Assembly (NCBI RefSeq): GCF_012940005.1
Contig: NZ_SPMX01000022.1
Span: 62,001 to 126,000, forward strand
Origin: Candidatus Accumulibacter contiguus
GTDB lineage: Bacteria > Pseudomonadota > Gammaproteobacteria > Burkholderiales > Rhodocyclaceae
Length of the DNA: 64,000 nucleotides
Direction of reading: 5' to 3'
Positions 43,319-53,742 of this stretch are shown here, in pieces. The translations under genes and the position numbers were made by a program. The stretch's first letter is position 1. Each line of letters begins with the position of its first letter. Under the pieces are notes generated by a model. That model was not told where the DNA came from, made no database searches, and was given only the letters and a program-made list of their open reading frames with translations.

Positions 43319-43918
43319 ATGGATGGCAATTCGCAACTCGGTAGCCGGGAAAGAATGATCGAAGCGGCGATCACGCTGATGCGCGGTTCCGGACTCGGCG
43401 GCGCGGGAATCAACGAGATCGTCCGCGTCAGTGGCTCCCCGAAGGGATCGGTCTACCACTTCTTTCCGCAGGGAAAGTTGCAGATCACTACGGAAGCCCT
43501 GGCCGTCTATTCCACTCGGGTGATGGCTTTCATCGATCAGTCCCTGGCGAGCAAGCGCCAGCCGGGCGCCAAAGTGAAGGCCCTGTTCAGCGCATTTGCC
43601 CGGCGCGTCGAAGAGGGCGATTTCTACCAGAGTTGCGCAGTGGGCACCGTCAGCCTGGATCTCGACGCCGATCTCCAAGGGCTCCAGGCATTTCTGGGTG
43701 CAACGTTTTCCGAATGGCTGGCGCTGATCGCCAGCCACCTCGATTTCGGTGATGCTGACCGTAGCCAGTCCTTTGCGGGGCTGCTCCTGACGGCCATCGA
43801 AGGTGCCTACGTCCGCTGCAGGGCGGAGCGCTCGCCGCGGCCATTCAAGGAGGCAGGCGAATGGCTTGCGATGCTTGCCGATCAGAACACTCTGGTGGAG
43901 GATCGGTCTCCTGCTTAA
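43319..43918 (+). CDS. TetR/AcrR family transcriptional regulator
   Basis: A 199-aa regulator with the N-terminal helix-turn-helix RERMIEAAITLMRGSGLGGAGINEIVRVSGSPKGSVYHFFPQGK region (about residues 9-55) and a ligand-binding C-terminal domain. Probably represses itself and the divergent class II aldolase through the inverted repeat at 43289-43300. Confidence 0.9.
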   Translation: MDGNSQLGSRERMIEAAITLMRGSGLGGAGINEIVRVSGSPKGSVYHFFPQGKLQITTEALAVYSTRVMAFIDQSLASKRQPGAKVKALFSAFARRVEEGDFYQSCAVGTVSLDLDADLQGLQAFLGATFSEWLALIASHLDFGDADRSQSFAGLLLTAIEGAYVRCRAERSPRPFKEAGEWLAMLADQNTLVEDRSPA

Positions 43919-43945
43919 TGTGAAAGCCGCGTATGCGACTCACGA
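43916..43945. repeat. dispersed TTAATGTGAAAG palindromic repeat, copy 2
   Basis: TTAATGTGAAAG followed by GCCGCG-TAT-GCGACTCA, nearly identical to 8169-8198. It begins in the stop codon of the TetR gene. Confidence 0.55.
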
Positions 43946-43991
43946 TGCCTGGCTCACCCATTGTCTGGTCAAACCCTGAGGAGAACACGTT

Positions 43992-44219
43992 ATGCTGAAC
44001 ACCCTGCGCGCCACCCTTTTTCCCTCGGGAGTCGTCTCCTTCGATGAGCCGCTGCGGATCACCGAAGCGACGAGAGTTCTGGTGACACTGCTCGACGAGC
44101 ACCCGCTCCCCGCCACGCCCGACACGCCGGGACAGCCCGTACATGACCAAGAGCGCGAGGTCTGGGAGGACCTGCTGAATTTTCACGCGTGGCAACCGTC
44201 GGGAAGGAGTGGCCGATGA
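43992..44219 (+). CDS. AF2212-like antitoxin (orphan)
   Basis: A 75-aa protein, MLNTLRATLFPSGVVSFDEP then TEATRVLVTLLDEHPL, resembling the short beta-strand AF2212/DUF104 antitoxins in both halves. A toxin gene would be expected downstream. An ATG at 44216 overlaps its stop, but the frame after it has no toxin resemblance and runs into the convergent acetoacetyl-CoA synthetase gene. Confidence 0.6.
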   Translation: MLNTLRATLFPSGVVSFDEPLRITEATRVLVTLLDEHPLPATPDTPGQPVHDQEREVWEDLLNFHAWQPSGRSGR

Positions 44220-44312
44220 GCAGGCAGTGGAGGGCAGGCGACGCCAGGGTCCCGTTCCGGCTCAGGGTAACCATCACCCGCAGCTGCTTGCCCGCGCACC
44301 GCCGATCGCGTT

Positions 44313-46298
<1,986 letters not shown>

Positions 46299-46308
46299 CC
46301 CCGAGTCC

Positions 46309-46719
46309 TCAGAACGGCGGCAGTTCGGCACGCAGGTGCTCCGGAATCGGCACCGACTTGCCGGTCGCCACATCCATCCAGACGATCTTGGATTCGCCGG
46401 TCGCGTAAAGGGTGTCATCTCCTTGCAGGCGGATTTCGTAATGCGTCGGCACGCTGCTGCGGCCAGGATGTCCGCAGAACATCCGGACTTCGACGAGGCC
46501 AGGGTAGTTGAGCGGGACCAGGAAGGTACAACTGGCGTTGATGATCACCGGCGCCGAGCCGCGCGGCATCACCCGGAAGCCGAGTTTTTCGAGATACTCG
46601 ACGCGCACCTGCTCCATGTAACGGAAATAGATGGTGTTGTTGACGTGGCCGTAGGCGTCCATATCGCCCCAGCGAATCGGAATCAGGCTGGTCTGGACGA
46701 GTTTGCGTGGGTGTGTCAT
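46309..46719 (-). CDS. acyl-CoA thioesterase (YbgC/4HBT family)
   Basis: A 136-aa hotdog-fold thioesterase with the active-site segment [25 protein letters not shown], in which the Asp and the following residues are the 4HBT catalytic pattern. It is 10 bp upstream of the acetoacetyl-CoA synthetase gene on the same strand and probably cotranscribed with it. Confidence 0.9.
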   Translation of the reverse strand: MTHPRKLVQTSLIPIRWGDMDAYGHVNNTIYFRYMEQVRVEYLEKLGFRVMPRGSAPVIINASCTFLVPLNYPGLVEVRMFCGHPGRSSVPTHYEIRLQGDDTLYATGESKIVWMDVATGKSVPIPEHLRAELPPF

Positions 46720-46817
46720 GGCAATTCCTTGGTCGGGTCGGAGGGCGATGCCGGGTGCGAATCACGGATATTCGCACCCTGCCGACCACACGAAGATGTC
46801 AGCGCCGGTCAGCGCTC

Positions 46818-48611
46818 TCAGAACATGTCTTCAGGCAAGGCGTTTACGCCTTCGGCACCGTCGGAGATGCTGCTCGCCAGGCCGGCGGCCTGTGACAGCA
46901 CGTGGTCGGCATAGAAGCGCGCGGTGATGATCTTCGCGGCATAGAAGGGATCACTTTCGCCGGCGTCGATCTTCGCTTGCGCAATCAGTGCCGCACGCGC
47001 CATCTGCCAACCACCGGCAACGATCCCGAGCAGCTTCAGGAACGGTACCGCGCCGGCCGATGCGGCACGAATGTCGACCCCGTAGGTGGCTACCAGCCAA
47101 TCGCCGGCGGCTGCCAGTGCGTCGATGCCCGCCGTCAAGCGGCTGTGCAGGGCAGCGAAGTGGCTGCCCGCCTGGCTAGCGAGATCGCCGTCGAGTGCGC
47201 GCATCTCCTCGATCACCGCCTTCAGGGTGGCGCCTCCCTCGCGTGCCATCTTGCGGCCGATCAGGTCGTTGGCCTGAATGCCGGTGGTACCCTCGTAGAT
47301 CGTCGAGATCTGCGCATCACGCAGGTGCTGCGCGGCACCGGTTTCTTCGACATACCCCATGCCGCCATGCACCTGCACGCCGATCGAGGCGATGCGGACA
47401 CCGGACTCGGTGCTCCAGCCCTTGACTACCGGGATCATCAGATCAACGAAAGCCTGCTTGCGCTTGCGCTCGGCGGCGTCCGGATGGCGGAGCGCGGTGT
47501 CGTGTGCAGCCGCTACTACGTAGGCCAGTGCGCGCGTGGCTTCGGCGTGCGAGCGCATGGTCATCAGCATGCGGCGTACGTCGGGATGCTTGATGATCGC
47601 CACTTTCGGACCACCGCGTACGCCGATATCGGTGCACTGCACGCGCTCGCGCGCGTAGTCGCGCGCTCGCTGGTAAGCGCGCTCGCAAGCAGCGACGCCT
47701 TCGAGGCCGACGCCGAAACGCGCGGCATTCATCATGATGAACATATACTCGAGACCGCGATTCTCCTCGCCGACCAGGTAGCCGACGGCACCGCGGTGGT
47801 CACCAAAGGCCATGATCGCGGTTGGGCTGGCATGAATGCCGAGCTTGTGCTCGATCGATACACAATAGGCATCGTTACGCTCGCCGAGGCTGCCGTCTTC
47901 ATTGACCATGAACTTCGGCACGACGAACAGCGAAATTCCCTTGACGCCTTCGGGCGCGGTCGGCGTCCGCGCCAGCACGAGGTGGATGATGTTCTCCGTC
48001 ATGTCGTGCTCACCGTAGGTGATGAAAATCTTCTGCCCGAAAATCAGGAAGCTGCCGTCGGCCTGCGGTTCAGCACGCGTGCGCACGGCCGCCAGGTCGG
48101 AACCGGCGCTCGGCTCGGTGAGGTTCATCGTTCCGGCCCATTGGCCGCTGACCATTTTTTCGAGGTAGGTCGTCTTCAACTGCTCGGAGCCAGTGAGCAC
48201 CAGTGCCTCGATGGCGCCGGCAGTGAGCAGCGGACACAGCGAGAAGGAATGATTGGCCGATTTCCACATCTCGGCGACGGCGGCAGCGACCAGCTTCGGC
48301 AGTCCCTGTCCTCCCCACTCCGGTTCGCAGGCCAGTGCCGGCCAACCGCTGTCGGCGAACAACTGGTACGCATCCTTGAAACCCGCTGGCATGGTCACCG
48401 TCTTGTCGTGCCAGTGGGCGCCTTCCTGGTCTCCCGGCCAGTTGAGCGGCGACAGGATTTCCGCAGCGAACCTGGCGGCCTCTTCGAGAACTGCATCGAC
48501 CAGTTCGGGCGACGCTTCTTCATAACCTGGCAATTGCGCCACCTGTTCCAGTCCGGCAAGCTCCTTGAGCACGAACTGCATGTCACGGATCGGGGCATAA
48601 TATTCACTCAT
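46818..48611 (-). CDS. acyl-CoA dehydrogenase
   Basis: A 597-aa FAD enzyme of the long ACAD type with an N-terminal extension and an extra C-terminal domain. Core motifs: TMNLTEPSAGSDLAAVRT, IFITYGEHDMTENI, QVHGGMGYVEETGAAQHLRD and STIYEGTTGIQANDLIGRK, the last including the catalytic Glu. Electrons should pass to the EtfBA pair encoded nearby. The chain length cannot be assigned. Confidence 0.93.
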   Translation of the reverse strand: MSEYYAPIRDMQFVLKELAGLEQVAQLPGYEEASPELVDAVLEEAARFAAEILSPLNWPGDQEGAHWHDKTVTMPAGFKDAYQLFADSGWPALACEPEWGGQGLPKLVAAAVAEMWKSANHSFSLCPLLTAGAIEALVLTGSEQLKTTYLEKMVSGQWAGTMNLTEPSAGSDLAAVRTRAEPQADGSFLIFGQKIFITYGEHDMTENIIHLVLARTPTAPEGVKGISLFVVPKFMVNEDGSLGERNDAYCVSIEHKLGIHASPTAIMAFGDHRGAVGYLVGEENRGLEYMFIMMNAARFGVGLEGVAACERAYQRARDYARERVQCTDIGVRGGPKVAIIKHPDVRRMLMTMRSHAEATRALAYVVAAAHDTALRHPDAAERKRKQAFVDLMIPVVKGWSTESGVRIASIGVQVHGGMGYVEETGAAQHLRDAQISTIYEGTTGIQANDLIGRKMAREGGATLKAVIEEMRALDGDLASQAGSHFAALHSRLTAGIDALAAAGDWLVATYGVDIRAASAGAVPFLKLLGIVAGGWQMARAALIAQAKIDAGESDPFYAAKIITARFYADHVLSQAAGLASSISDGAEGVNALPEDMF

Positions 48612-48623
48612 GTGTTTCTCCTT

Positions 48624-49952
48624 TTATGGTTGCTGTGTGGACGGCTGGGCGGCTTCGCAGGCCGCCATGAGATCGATCAGGAACAATATTTCCTCGACGA
48701 CCGGCAAGGTGAAACCACTGCGCTGTCCATCACGATGGTCGCGCAGCAGCTTCTCCAGATAGCCGGAACATTCCGGCTTTCCCCAGAGTGCGATGAGTTG
48801 ATCGCGAATGTGCGGCAGATCTTCCAGCGTGCTTGCCTTTTCACGGGGCGCATCGGGTGCCACCAGATGGAGCTGCTTGCGCGCCTCGTCGGCATCCCAA
48901 CGAATCACTTCGACATTGAAAGTCCGGTTCAACCGCAAGGTCAATGCCTCGAATTCATCGCGCATGCCATTGCGCTGGTAAATCTGCAGCAGGCGGATCC
49001 AGGGCCGCAAGGACTCCTGTGGCTGCGCCGCGAGATATTCCTCAAGGGTTTTGGTGGCATTGCTGACGCGACCGAAGGACAGCATGACCTCGGCCAGTTC
49101 GAGTATCGGCGCCGATCCTGCAATCTCGGGCGCAATCGACAAGGCTGGCGCCACCACCGGGATTGCTGCGGGTGAGGGCACTACCGGTGGTGACGTGGGG
49201 GGTGTTGCCGGTGTTGCTGCCGCCGCTCTTGCCGCACGCGTCTCACGTGGCAGTCCGATCGGTGCGGCTGCGGCCCTTGGCGGACTCGACAAAGCGGACT
49301 CGCCTTGCTCCGGTGTCGACGAAGCATTCCGGCTGCCCGGAAGAACTTCTGGCACAGCGGGACGACGGAACAGCAAGACCAGCACCACCACCAAAGCGGC
49401 GACTCCGGCATACAGGATCCCTTGTTCGAGCGCACCTGCAGCAGCCGGCGTGGCCGCAGGCGGCGGCGCAGTTCCTGGCGTTGCCTCCGGCAAGGCCGCC
49501 GCAGCGGCGGCAGGACGGGCTGCAGCAGGTGCAGGGATCGCTACCGCCAGACCTTCGAGGCGAACTTCTGCCCTTCTCAGTTCGGCCACATTGGCTTCGA
49601 GCCAGGCCAGCTTTTCGCTCAACGCCTGCTGGTCGGTGTTCGGATCACGGAGGATCTCGATCGTTCGCTGTTCGAGGCGCAACAACTGGCGGCCAAGGTC
49701 GCTCGGCGCGGGCGGAGCAGACAGCTCTTCGCTGAGGAGCAAGGGCATCATCGTTTCCGCCTGGACGCTGCTGGAGGCTTCCGGTAGCACGCGCTGTCTG
49801 ATTCCCGGCCGCGGGTCCGGCTCTCGCTGCGCTGCCACTGCGGGGCCCGCTGCCCGCTGCTGTGCCGGTGCATCGGGCACCGCCAGCAGCAGGAGCAGGG
49901 CGCAGATCACCGACAAGAGGCCCGGCCGGAAGCCGGAGATTGGCGGTGCCAT
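48624..49952 (-). CDS. FimV-like membrane protein with Pro/Ala-rich linkers
   Basis: A 442-aa protein with a signal peptide or anchor (LLSVICALLLLLAVPDAPA), a coiled-coil stretch (LGRQLLRLEQRTIEILR and AWLEANVAELRRAEVRLE), a membrane helix (GILYAGVAALVVVLVLLF) and Pro/Ala-rich linkers. The C-terminal region has TPR-like FimV features (ELAEVMLSFGRVSNATKTLEEYLAAQ, LRLNRTFNVEVIRWD). This resembles FimV/HubP but without a clear LysM domain. The start at 49952 is preferred over upstream codons overlapping the neighbouring gene. Confidence 0.7.
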   Translation of the reverse strand: MAPPISGFRPGLLSVICALLLLLAVPDAPAQQRAAGPAVAAQREPDPRPGIRQRVLPEASSSVQAETMMPLLLSEELSAPPAPSDLGRQLLRLEQRTIEILRDPNTDQQALSEKLAWLEANVAELRRAEVRLEGLAVAIPAPAAARPAAAAAALPEATPGTAPPPAATPAAAGALEQGILYAGVAALVVVLVLLFRRPAVPEVLPGSRNASSTPEQGESALSSPPRAAAAPIGLPRETRAARAAAATPATPPTSPPVVPSPAAIPVVAPALSIAPEIAGSAPILELAEVMLSFGRVSNATKTLEEYLAAQPQESLRPWIRLLQIYQRNGMRDEFEALTLRLNRTFNVEVIRWDADEARKQLHLVAPDAPREKASTLEDLPHIRDQLIALWGKPECSGYLEKLLRDHRDGQRSGFTLPVVEEILFLIDLMAACEAAQPSTQQP

Positions 49953-50013
49953 CAGGAAAGAGCACCGTGGTGTGCAGAGGATTGACGTGGAGAAGTCATT
50001 TTCTTTCGGGAAA

Positions 50014-50661
50014 CTACGCATCCTCAAAATCTGCCAGCAAATCCGGCCGATAGACGGTAAACAGGGTGGTGAACATTCCCGACAACCAGGCTTCGGAAAA
50101 GCCGAGCAGAACAAAATACGGGAGATACTCATCGATCAGATAGTCGCTGGTATAGGCTCCGGCCAGCGTCAGCAGCAGGCACGAGACCACACCCACAGCC
50201 ATGACGGCCAGCGCCGCAGCGAAGAAGCCCTTGCAAAAGATATAGACAAACATGTGGCGCGGCAGCAACCGCTCGACCAGTCGGTGCAGCCCCTCGCTGA
50301 CGGCCACGCCGACCCCTGCCATGAGCAGGGCGTTGACCGCAAAAACCTCGCCGCCGGCGGTGCCGTTCAGACTCACCCCGGCCAGGACCAGGCAGAGGCC
50401 GATGAACGCCAGCGGCCATCCGAAACACAAGGTAAACAGCGTCGCGCCAAGCAGGTGCAGCGAAAGGCCGGGTTTGACCCCGGCCTGCAGATGCCAGAGC
50501 AGGGTCAGCGCGACGATCATCGCCAGAAAGGCGTGCAGACGGGTACTATCGGCCAGCACCCGCCACGGCGCCCGCCTCGCTGCCAGCCAGGCGAATGCGG
50601 CGAACAGCAGCCAGGCCAGCAAGGTCCAGCGACCGTCGAGCAGTCCGTCCGGCAGGTTCAT
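50014..50661 (-). CDS. CbiM-like energy-coupling factor permease
   Basis: A 215-aa membrane protein with about six helices: NLPDGLLDGRWTLLAW at the N-terminus and KPGLSLHLLGATLFTLCFGWPLAFIGL. It belongs to the CbiM-like branch of ECF permeases but lacks the [10 protein letters not shown]-terminus of true CbiM, and no cbiNQO genes are near. A transported metal cannot be named. Confidence 0.75.
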   Translation of the reverse strand: MNLPDGLLDGRWTLLAWLLFAAFAWLAARRAPWRVLADSTRLHAFLAMIVALTLLWHLQAGVKPGLSLHLLGATLFTLCFGWPLAFIGLCLVLAGVSLNGTAGGEVFAVNALLMAGVGVAVSEGLHRLVERLLPRHMFVYIFCKGFFAAALAVMAVGVVSCLLLTLAGAYTSDYLIDEYLPYFVLLGFSEAWLSGMFTTLFTVYRPDLLADFEDA

Positions 50662-50693
50662 GCTGACCGCGCAGCCTCAGTCTCCGGCAAGGT

Positions 50694-51626
50694 TCAGCCG
50701 AGGGCTGCCTGCAGTGCCGGCAGGACTTCGAAGAGGTCGCCGACCAGCCCGTAATCGGCGACCTGAAAGATCGGTGCTTCAGGGTCCTTGTTGATGGCCA
50801 CAATCACCTTGCTGTCCTTCATTCCGGCCAGATGCTGGATGGCACCCGAAATGCCGACCGCGATGTAGAGCTGTGGCGCTACGATCTTGCCCGTCTGACC
50901 GACCTGATAGTCATTCGGAGCATAACCGGCATCGACCGCAGCACGCGAAGCACCGACGGCAGCAGCGAGCTTGTCGGCCAGGGGTTCGAGCAATTTGTGG
51001 AAATTCTCGTTGCTGCCCATGCCGCGACCACCCGAGACGATGACCTTGGCGGCGGTGAGTTCAGGACGCTCGGACCTGGTCAACTCGCGGCCGATGAGCC
51101 TGCTCTGGGCCAGTTCGGGGCCGGCAGCGAGATTCTCGACGCTGGCCTTGCCCTCCTCGCCAGCCGCTTCGAAAGCCGTCGCACGCACGCTGATGACCTT
51201 GATCGGGTCGGCCGACTGGACGGTAGCGACGACGTTACCGGCATAGATCGGGCGCTGGAAAGTGTCGGCGGAGACGACGGCGATGATCTCGGAGATCTGC
51301 GCCACGTCGAGCAGGGCGGCGACGCGTGGCAGGAAGTTCTTGCCGCTGGTGGTCGCAGCAGCCAGCAGGTGAGAATAGGCCGCAGCCTGAGCCACGACCA
51401 GCGCAGCAAGATTCTCGGGCGACTGTTCGGCGTAGGCGGCAGCGTCGGCGACCAGCACCTTGCTCACCCCGCTGATCCGCGCCGCCGACCCGGCTGCGGC
51501 TGCACAGGCGCTGCCGGCGACCAGCAGGTGGATGTCGCCACCGATCCGGGTCGCGGCAGTGACGGCATGGAGCGTTGCCGCCTTGATCGAGGTATTGTCG
51601 TGCTCAGCAATAACGAGAATGGCCAT
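50694..51626 (-). CDS. etfA: electron transfer flavoprotein subunit alpha
   Basis: A 310-aa FAD-binding subunit: [32 protein letters not shown] and [25 protein letters not shown] are typical. It carries electrons from acyl-CoA dehydrogenases to the respiratory chain. It follows etfB by 2 bp. No FixCX genes are nearby, so this is the general ETF and not the nif-type FixAB. Confidence 0.94.
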   Translation of the reverse strand: MAILVIAEHDNTSIKAATLHAVTAATRIGGDIHLLVAGSACAAAAGSAARISGVSKVLVADAAAYAEQSPENLAALVVAQAAAYSHLLAAATTSGKNFLPRVAALLDVAQISEIIAVVSADTFQRPIYAGNVVATVQSADPIKVISVRATAFEAAGEEGKASVENLAAGPELAQSRLIGRELTRSERPELTAAKVIVSGGRGMGSNENFHKLLEPLADKLAAAVGASRAAVDAGYAPNDYQVGQTGKIVAPQLYIAVGISGAIQHLAGMKDSKVIVAINKDPEAPIFQVADYGLVGDLFEVLPALQAALG

Positions 51627-51628
51627 GG

Positions 51629-52378
51629 TCAGATCACCTTTGCTTCAGTCTTGAGTTTCATCACCAGATCGGCGGCATCGGCCACCTTGATACCCGCCGT
51701 GCGTTTCGGTGGTTCGGCGACCTTCAGTGTCTTCAGGCGCGGCGTGACATCGACGCCGAGCGCCGCCGGGTTGGTCGTCGCGAGCGGCTTCCGTTTGGCT
51801 TTCATGATGTTCGGCAGGGTCGCGTAGCGCGGCTCGTTGAGGCGCAGGTCGACCGTCAGCACGGCAGGCAGCGGCACTTCGACGGTTTCCAGACCGCCGT
51901 CGATTTCGCGCGTGACCGTTGCCTGCCCGGCAGCGACGACGATCTTCGAGGCAAAGGTCGCTTGCGGCCAGTTCATCAGACCGGCCAGCATCTGCCCGGT
52001 CTGGTTGGCGTCGTCGTCGATCGCCTGCTTGCCGCACAGGACCATCTGCGGCTGTTCGTTCGCGCACACCGCCTTGAGCAGTTTGGCAACGGCCAATGGC
52101 TGCAATTCCCCATCACTCTGAACGAGAATGCCGCGGTCGGCGCCGATGGCCATCGCCGTGCGCAGGGTTTCCTGGCAATTGGCCACCCCCGCTGAAACCA
52201 CCACCACCTCCGTGGCGATACCGGCTTCCCTGAGGCGCACCGCCTCTTCGACGGCAATTTCATCGAAGGGATTCATCGACATCTTGACGTTGGCCAGATC
52301 GACGTCGCTCGCGTCCGCCTTGACGCGCACCTTGACGTTGTAATCCACCACCCGTTTGACTGGTACGAGGATCTTCAA
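51629..52378 (-). CDS. etfB: electron transfer flavoprotein subunit beta
   Basis: A 249-aa AMP-binding subunit: [35 protein letters not shown] and [18 protein letters not shown]. The start is TTG at 52378, preceded by AAAGGAGAG; no ATG is available near it. First gene of the etfBA operon and divergent from a TetR regulator. Confidence 0.94.
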   Translation of the reverse strand: MKILVPVKRVVDYNVKVRVKADASDVDLANVKMSMNPFDEIAVEEAVRLREAGIATEVVVVSAGVANCQETLRTAMAIGADRGILVQSDGELQPLAVAKLLKAVCANEQPQMVLCGKQAIDDDANQTGQMLAGLMNWPQATFASKIVVAAGQATVTREIDGGLETVEVPLPAVLTVDLRLNEPRYATLPNIMKAKRKPLATTNPAALGVDVTPRLKTLKVAEPPKRTAGIKVADAADLVMKLKTEAKVI

Positions 52379-52471
52379 TTTTTCTCTCCTTTATTACTGC
52401 AGCGTAATCGATAGCAATCGCGATCCCGGCAGGCCGCGTTTGACATTGCCGAATTCTCACCGGACAATAGG

Positions 52472-52507
52472 CCATACCTAGTCGTATGGATGGCGTACGG
52501 TACCGTA
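52472..52507. promoter_or_regulatory. two palindromic operators upstream of the TetR gene and etfBA
   Basis: CCATAC-CTAGTC-GTATGG at 52472-52489 and TACGGTACCGTA, a perfect 12-bp palindrome, at 52496-52507. Both sit in the 218-bp divergent gap, as expected for a TetR-family operator pair. Confidence 0.65.
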
Positions 52508-52596
52508 TGGAGTGATGGCTGTCAACACCATAGCCCGCGGTAGCGGAGCGTGAAATAGTAATATTGCCTCAGCCGCGTGATTCAGGAAAGGACCAC

Positions 52597-53187
52597 ATGA
52601 CGATGAAGCACAGAAGTACCCGGCCACGGGCAGCACTCGACCGCAACGAGTGGGTCGAAGCAGCCATCGCGGTGCTCGCAGAACAAGGCGTGCAAGGCAT
52701 GCGGATCGAGGTTCTGGCGAAGGACTTTGGCGTCACCAAGGGCAGTTTCTACTGGCACTTCAAGGACCGCCAGGACCTCTTCAATGCCGTTCTGACGACC
52801 TGGCGAGATGGTCGCATCCGCGACATCAACAAACAGACCGTGGCGACGCCCGGCAAGGAGCACGAGCAACTCCTGCACCTGATCGAGGTCTACGGCGCCA
52901 CGCGCAACCACAAGGGGATCTCGATCGAGCTGGCAGTACGCGAATGGGCTCGCCGGGACGCCCAGGCCGCCGCCGTGGTCGAGGAAGTCGACAACTGCCG
53001 TCTGGAATCCACCCGCAAACTGTTCCTTGCCCGCGGTCTTGCCGACGACGAGGCGAAGAGCCGCAGCCTGCTGCTCTACGCCTATGTGTTCGGACAGAGT
53101 CTGATGGCCTGTGAGAGCTACGACCCGAGGCTGAGCGACTTCAAGCGCTGGATCGCAGGACTGATCGTCAAGGAATGCAAGGAATAG
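52597..53187 (+). CDS. TetR/AcrR family transcriptional regulator
   Basis: A 196-aa regulator with helix-turn-helix about residues 18-65 (FGVTKGSFYWHFKDRQDLFN). ATG 52597 follows AGGAAAGG and is preferred over ATT-context starts upstream. It is divergent from etfBA and probably controls fatty-acid electron-transfer genes; the converging PilZ gene ends 20 bp away. Confidence 0.9.
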   Translation: MTMKHRSTRPRAALDRNEWVEAAIAVLAEQGVQGMRIEVLAKDFGVTKGSFYWHFKDRQDLFNAVLTTWRDGRIRDINKQTVATPGKEHEQLLHLIEVYGATRNHKGISIELAVREWARRDAQAAAVVEEVDNCRLESTRKLFLARGLADDEAKSRSLLLYAYVFGQSLMACESYDPRLSDFKRWIAGLIVKECKE

Positions 53188-53207
53188 CGCCCGTCGGGGT
53201 GCGAAGA

Positions 53208-53651
53208 TCAGTGGCTACTGCCCAGCGATGGAAACTGTGCGGCGTAACGCGCGATCCATTCCAGCGCTGCCTCTTCCCCGTCCAGCACCCGTCCTTCGCT
53301 GCGCAACACTTCCTGGCGATAGTGCTCGATCTGGCAAATCTGTTCGACCATGCGCGCGGCGAAGACATCTGCGGCTTCCTGGAAACGAATACCGACTTCG
53401 TAGTCCCGGCCATCGCGACGGCACCACACTACCGAACCCGCCGCGCGGAAAGCCGGCTGGACGATCGGGATGGTGAGTACGACCCGGGCTCCGACGGTCA
53501 ACGGGTGCCCTGAACGACACGCCAGTCCGCCAAGGCTGACGTCCTTCAGCCGCCGCGGCGCACCCTGACGCAAACCTTCGGCATTGATCTCGATCGGAAT
53601 ATCCGCCGGATGGCGCAGATAACTGCGCCAGGCCAGTTGTGCCGCACCCAT
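53208..53651 (-). CDS. PilZ domain protein
   Basis: A 147-aa c-di-GMP-binding candidate. The RxxxR motif reads RSYLRHPADIPIEI and the second motif KDVSLGGLACRSG (DxSxxG). It starts at ATG 53651 after AGGAGG; the open frame upstream has no resemblance. It may respond to the diguanylate cyclase at 40484-42115, but there is no direct link. Confidence 0.85.
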   Translation of the reverse strand: MGAAQLAWRSYLRHPADIPIEINAEGLRQGAPRRLKDVSLGGLACRSGHPLTVGARVVLTIPIVQPAFRAAGSVVWCRRDGRDYEVGIRFQEAADVFAARMVEQICQIEHYRQEVLRSEGRVLDGEEAALEWIARYAAQFPSLGSSH

Positions 53652-53742
53652 CTGCAAGCCCTCCTGAAATTTGGACCTCGACCGGTAGCCAGAAAAACGA
53701 ATGCTTCGTCGAACTGCACTGTATCTGCGCAACAGGGAGCGG

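Noticed and set aside
49051-50754. 567-aa plus-strand open frame
   Set aside because: Low-complexity Ala/Gly/Ser translation of the antisense strand of the FimV-like and permease genes.
51629-52378. FixAB-type electron flow to nitrogenase
   Set aside because: The etf genes lack fixC and fixX neighbours and lie near acyl-CoA metabolism; Rnf is the nif-linked electron donor here.
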